A stretch of 64,000 bases of DNA from Pseudarthrobacter oxydans (GTDB lineage Bacteria; Actinomycetota; Actinomycetes; Actinomycetales; Micrococcaceae). Each line of letters opens with the position of its first letter. Within the stretch, counting starts at the first letter, position 1. A program made the translations under genes and the position numbers. The stretch spans positions 1-64,000 of the forward strand of contig NZ_JAUSSN010000004.1 of the NCBI RefSeq assembly GCF_030812335.1. Direction: 5' to 3'. The notes below the pieces were generated by a model, which worked only from the letters and a program-made list of their open reading frames with translations, had not been told where the DNA came from and searched no databases. Positions 62,089 through 64,000 of this stretch are shown here, in pieces.

Positions 62089-62694
62089 TCAGATGTGTTC
62101 GCCGTCGGTGGCGAGCCGCCGGTCCAGGTTGTTGAAGAAAACCAGCAGCATCAGGTCAAAGGCCTGGCTGGCTTCCTCGGGCTGGTTGTTCACGACGAAG
62201 TCGAACTGCAGCCCGTAGAAGGCGGCGGTGAACAGCCGGGCGTCGGTGTCGGCGAACTCCTCGCGGATGCCCTGGAGTATCAGCCAGTCCCGGGCTTTCT
62301 CGTGCAGCATCCTGAAATGTTCCTGCGCCGTTCCGCGGGGTTGATCCGCCACGATGTCCTGCGCCGTCGCCTCGAATTCCAGCCTGGCCAGGTGCCGGTT
62401 GCGCTGCGCCATGGTCCAGCGCCAGGACTCCAGCAGGAACGCCCGCCAGGCGTCCCGGTCGATGTCCCGCACGTCCGCGGCCCGGATGCTGTCCAGCCGG
62501 GACTCAATGGTGCGGATGATCTCGTTCACCAGCTGCTCGCGGTGGCCGAAATGATAGACCAGCACGTAACTGCTGACCCCCAGGCCATCGGCCAGGCTCC
62601 GGAAGGTGAGCTCCGCGAGGGTCTTGTCCATGAGGTAGTCCAGGATGGCGGCCAACAGCTCCGTTTTGCGTTCCGGTCGTGCTGGGCGGGCCAT
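62089..62694 (-). CDS. TetR-family regulator
   Basis: 201 residues. N-terminal HTH: AAILDYLMDKTLAELTFRSLADGLGVSSYVLVYHFGHREQLV (about 15-57). Large ligand domain follows. TATGAT (62701-62706) lies six bases before the ATG at 62694, so leaderless. A longer open frame upstream passes through the palindrome and is not coding. The ligand and target are unknown; the neighbouring APC gene is a possible target. Confidence 0.9.
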   Translation of the reverse strand: MARPARPERKTELLAAILDYLMDKTLAELTFRSLADGLGVSSYVLVYHFGHREQLVNEIIRTIESRLDSIRAADVRDIDRDAWRAFLLESWRWTMAQRNRHLARLEFEATAQDIVADQPRGTAQEHFRMLHEKARDWLILQGIREEFADTDARLFTAAFYGLQFDFVVNNQPEEASQAFDLMLLVFFNNLDRRLATDGEHI

Positions 62695-62729
62695 GGTTCC
62701 ATCATAGGGAGCGGGCCACCCCCAATAAG

Positions 62730-62794
62730 ACAACGCGGGGTCATTTACGGCCCATCCGACGGGTCGGAATGGGCCGTAAATGACCCCGCGTTGT
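62730..62794. repeat. Long intergenic palindrome, copy 3 (different inner arms)
   Basis: Arms 62730-62760 and 62763-62794, nearly perfect (one base missing on the left). The outer part acaacgcggggtca is shared with copies 1 and 2, but the inner part is tttacggcccat instead of ctccgcgccc, with matching change on the other arm. Confidence 0.95.
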
Positions 62795-62858
62795 GGTTGG
62801 CGGCGGGTGAGGATGTCCTCGTTCTCCGCAGCCGGGCTCCTTAGTCGGCGCGGGCTCC

Positions 62859-64000
62859 CTATTTGGCGCCGGCTCCGGCCTTGGCCGTGGCCTTGGCGTC
62901 CGCGACGGCGGCGCTCTTGTCGGCGGGGCCGTTGACAGAAGCCCTGGCCTCGGCGAACTTCTCGTTCAGCCGGGAGTGGCGCTGGCCGTAGGAGAAGTAG
63001 ATGACGACGCCGATCACGAGCCAGACGGCGAAGAAGATCCAGGTCTCCACGGCCAGGTTCGTCATGAGGTACAGGCACAGGACGGCAGAGATGATCGGGA
63101 GCACCTTGCCGAACGGCACCCGGAACGCGGGCTTGAGGTCCGGGCGCTTCTTGCGCAGCACCAGGACGCCGATGCTGACGGTCACGAACGCGGAGAGCGT
63201 GCCGATGTTGATCATTTCCTCGAGCAGGTCCACGTTGGTGAGACCGGCGACCACCGCCACGCCGGCGCCACAGATGATCTGGAGCCGGACCGGCGTCGCA
63301 CGGATGGTGCTGGTCTTGGACAGCGAGCGCGGCAGCAGGCCGTCGCGGCTCATCGCCAGCACCACGCGGGAGAGGCCCATGAGCAGCACCATGATCACTG
63401 TGGTCAGGCCCACGAGGGAGCCGAAGGCGATGACCTTGGCTGCGTCGGTGTTGCCCACCGCCTCGAACGCCGTGGTGAGGGTGGGGTTCTCGGCCTCGGC
63501 CAGCTCGGTGTAGGACACCATGCCGGTCAGCGCCAGGGACACCAGGATGTAGAGCACGGTGACGACGGCGAGGCCGCCGAAGATGCCGCGGGGCAGTGTT
63601 TTCTGGGGGTTCTTGACCTCCTCGGCGGAGGTGGCGACGACGTCGAACCCGATGAAGGCGAAGAAGACCAGCGCGGCGCCGGCGAAGATGCCCAGCGTGC
63701 CGTACTGCGCCGGGGCGGCACCGGTGAGGAAGCCGAAGAAGGACTGCTTCATGACGTCGGCGGCGCCGGTGCCGCCGGTCGGCTCGGAGGCCGGGACGAA
63801 CGGGGCGTAGTTCTCGAACTTCACATAGCTGAAGCCCACCACGATGACAAAGAGCACGACGCCGATCTTGATCAGCGTGAAGATGTTGCCTACGCGGGCG
63901 GACAGCTTCGTCCCCAGCACCAGCAGCACGGTGAACACGGCGACGATCAGGAACGCACCCCAGTACAGGTCCACGCCGCCCAGGGAGATCGACGGCGGGA
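62859..64000 (-). CDS. APC-superfamily amino-acid permease, CAT-like (5' end outside window)
   Basis: At least 380 residues; the frame stays open to the right edge, so about a quarter of a typical 490-residue protein is missing. At least nine membrane helices. FIGFDVVATSAEEVKNPQKTLPRGI is the signature of cationic amino-acid transporter-type APC proteins, and LMGLSRVVLAMSRDGLLP follows. The C-terminal tail is Ala/Lys-rich. Imports or exchanges amino acids; substrate not assigned. Confidence 0.9.
   Translation of the reverse strand, partial: PPSISLGGVDLYWGAFLIVAVFTVLLVLGTKLSARVGNIFTLIKIGVVLFVIVVGFSYVKFENYAPFVPASEPTGGTGAADVMKQSFFGFLTGAAPAQYGTLGIFAGAALVFFAFIGFDVVATSAEEVKNPQKTLPRGIFGGLAVVTVLYILVSLALTGMVSYTELAEAENPTLTTAFEAVGNTDAAKVIAFGSLVGLTTVIMVLLMGLSRVVLAMSRDGLLPRSLSKTSTIRATPVRLQIICGAGVAVVAGLTNVDLLEEMINIGTLSAFVTVSIGVLVLRKKRPDLKPAFRVPFGKVLPIISAVLCLYLMTNLAVETWIFFAVWLVIGVVIYFSYGQRHSRLNEKFAEARASVNGPADKSAAVADAKATAKAGAGAK

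Overview
This is high-GC DNA (about two thirds G+C, strong third-position G/C bias) from an actinobacterium. The most likely source is a member of the Micrococcaceae of the Arthrobacter/Pseudarthrobacter type. The reasons are the secreted-protein C-terminal repeat at the left edge, the MmyB-type regulator/SDR pair, the CBS/cystathionine gamma-synthase pair, ANTAR and SpoIIE-type signalling proteins, and many promoters that place the start codon at the transcription start. It looks chromosomal: about 70 protein genes, three tRNA genes and housekeeping functions. I see no insertion sequence, prophage or CRISPR array.

Layout. 1-5.4 kb: end of a secreted protein, an NAD(P)-binding protein, a candidate small RNA with a C6 loop, a CPBP membrane protease homologue and a cupin, then a gene-poor stretch with a small membrane protein and a cluster of structured repeats beside tRNA-Thr and tRNA-Met. 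5.8-13.5 kb: DEAD-box RNA helicase, MOSC protein, glutaryl-CoA dehydrogenase-like enzyme, SDR, HxlR regulator with MFS exporter. 13.5-19.3 kb: GT87 mannosyltransferase, cystathionine gamma-synthase and cystathionine beta-synthase (transsulfuration), VOC protein, AlkA-like glycosylase. 19.3-31 kb: MmyB-type regulator with divergent SDR, a small lipoprotein with an in-frame stop, two ABC-2 exporters, acyl-CoA synthetase, ABM monooxygenase, thioredoxin, thioesterase, S51 peptidase, GNAT and VOC genes. 31-40 kb: GH63/GH13 pair, MgtC, three GAF/ANTAR-type proteins, small genes. 40-43.8 kb: small genes, an ArsR/SRPBCC operon, SHOCT, DUF6325 and PH-like proteins.

44-51 kb holds the most interesting block: a GAF-SpoIIE phosphatase followed by a tightly overlapped operon of membrane SpoIIE phosphatase, BcsA-like processive glycosyltransferase, STAS anti-anti-sigma protein and RsbW/SpoIIAB-like ATPase, with a secreted GH26 glycanase just downstream. 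The parts of a partner-switching module (phosphatase, STAS, kinase) are translationally coupled to a polysaccharide synthase. The synthase has no PilZ (c-di-GMP) domain and carries an insertion of about 150 residues inside its catalytic domain. My inference is a polysaccharide synthase controlled by serine phosphorylation and partner switching.

51-64 kb: a frameshifted Pr6Pr-type membrane protein, tRNA-Tyr, YajQ, HtpX, an EntS-like MFS, a Fur-family regulator with catalase (furA/catR-katA type), a four-gene SsuABC/NMT1-like ABC importer with a clear promoter and operator, DUF2461 and TetR genes, and an amino-acid permease cut by the right edge.

Two genome-style signals recur. Twelve genes have a -10-like hexamer 6-8 bases before the start codon (leaderless). 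Three long intergenic palindromes share outer arms but differ in inner arms while keeping pairing. All functional statements are from reading the sequence; no database search was possible.
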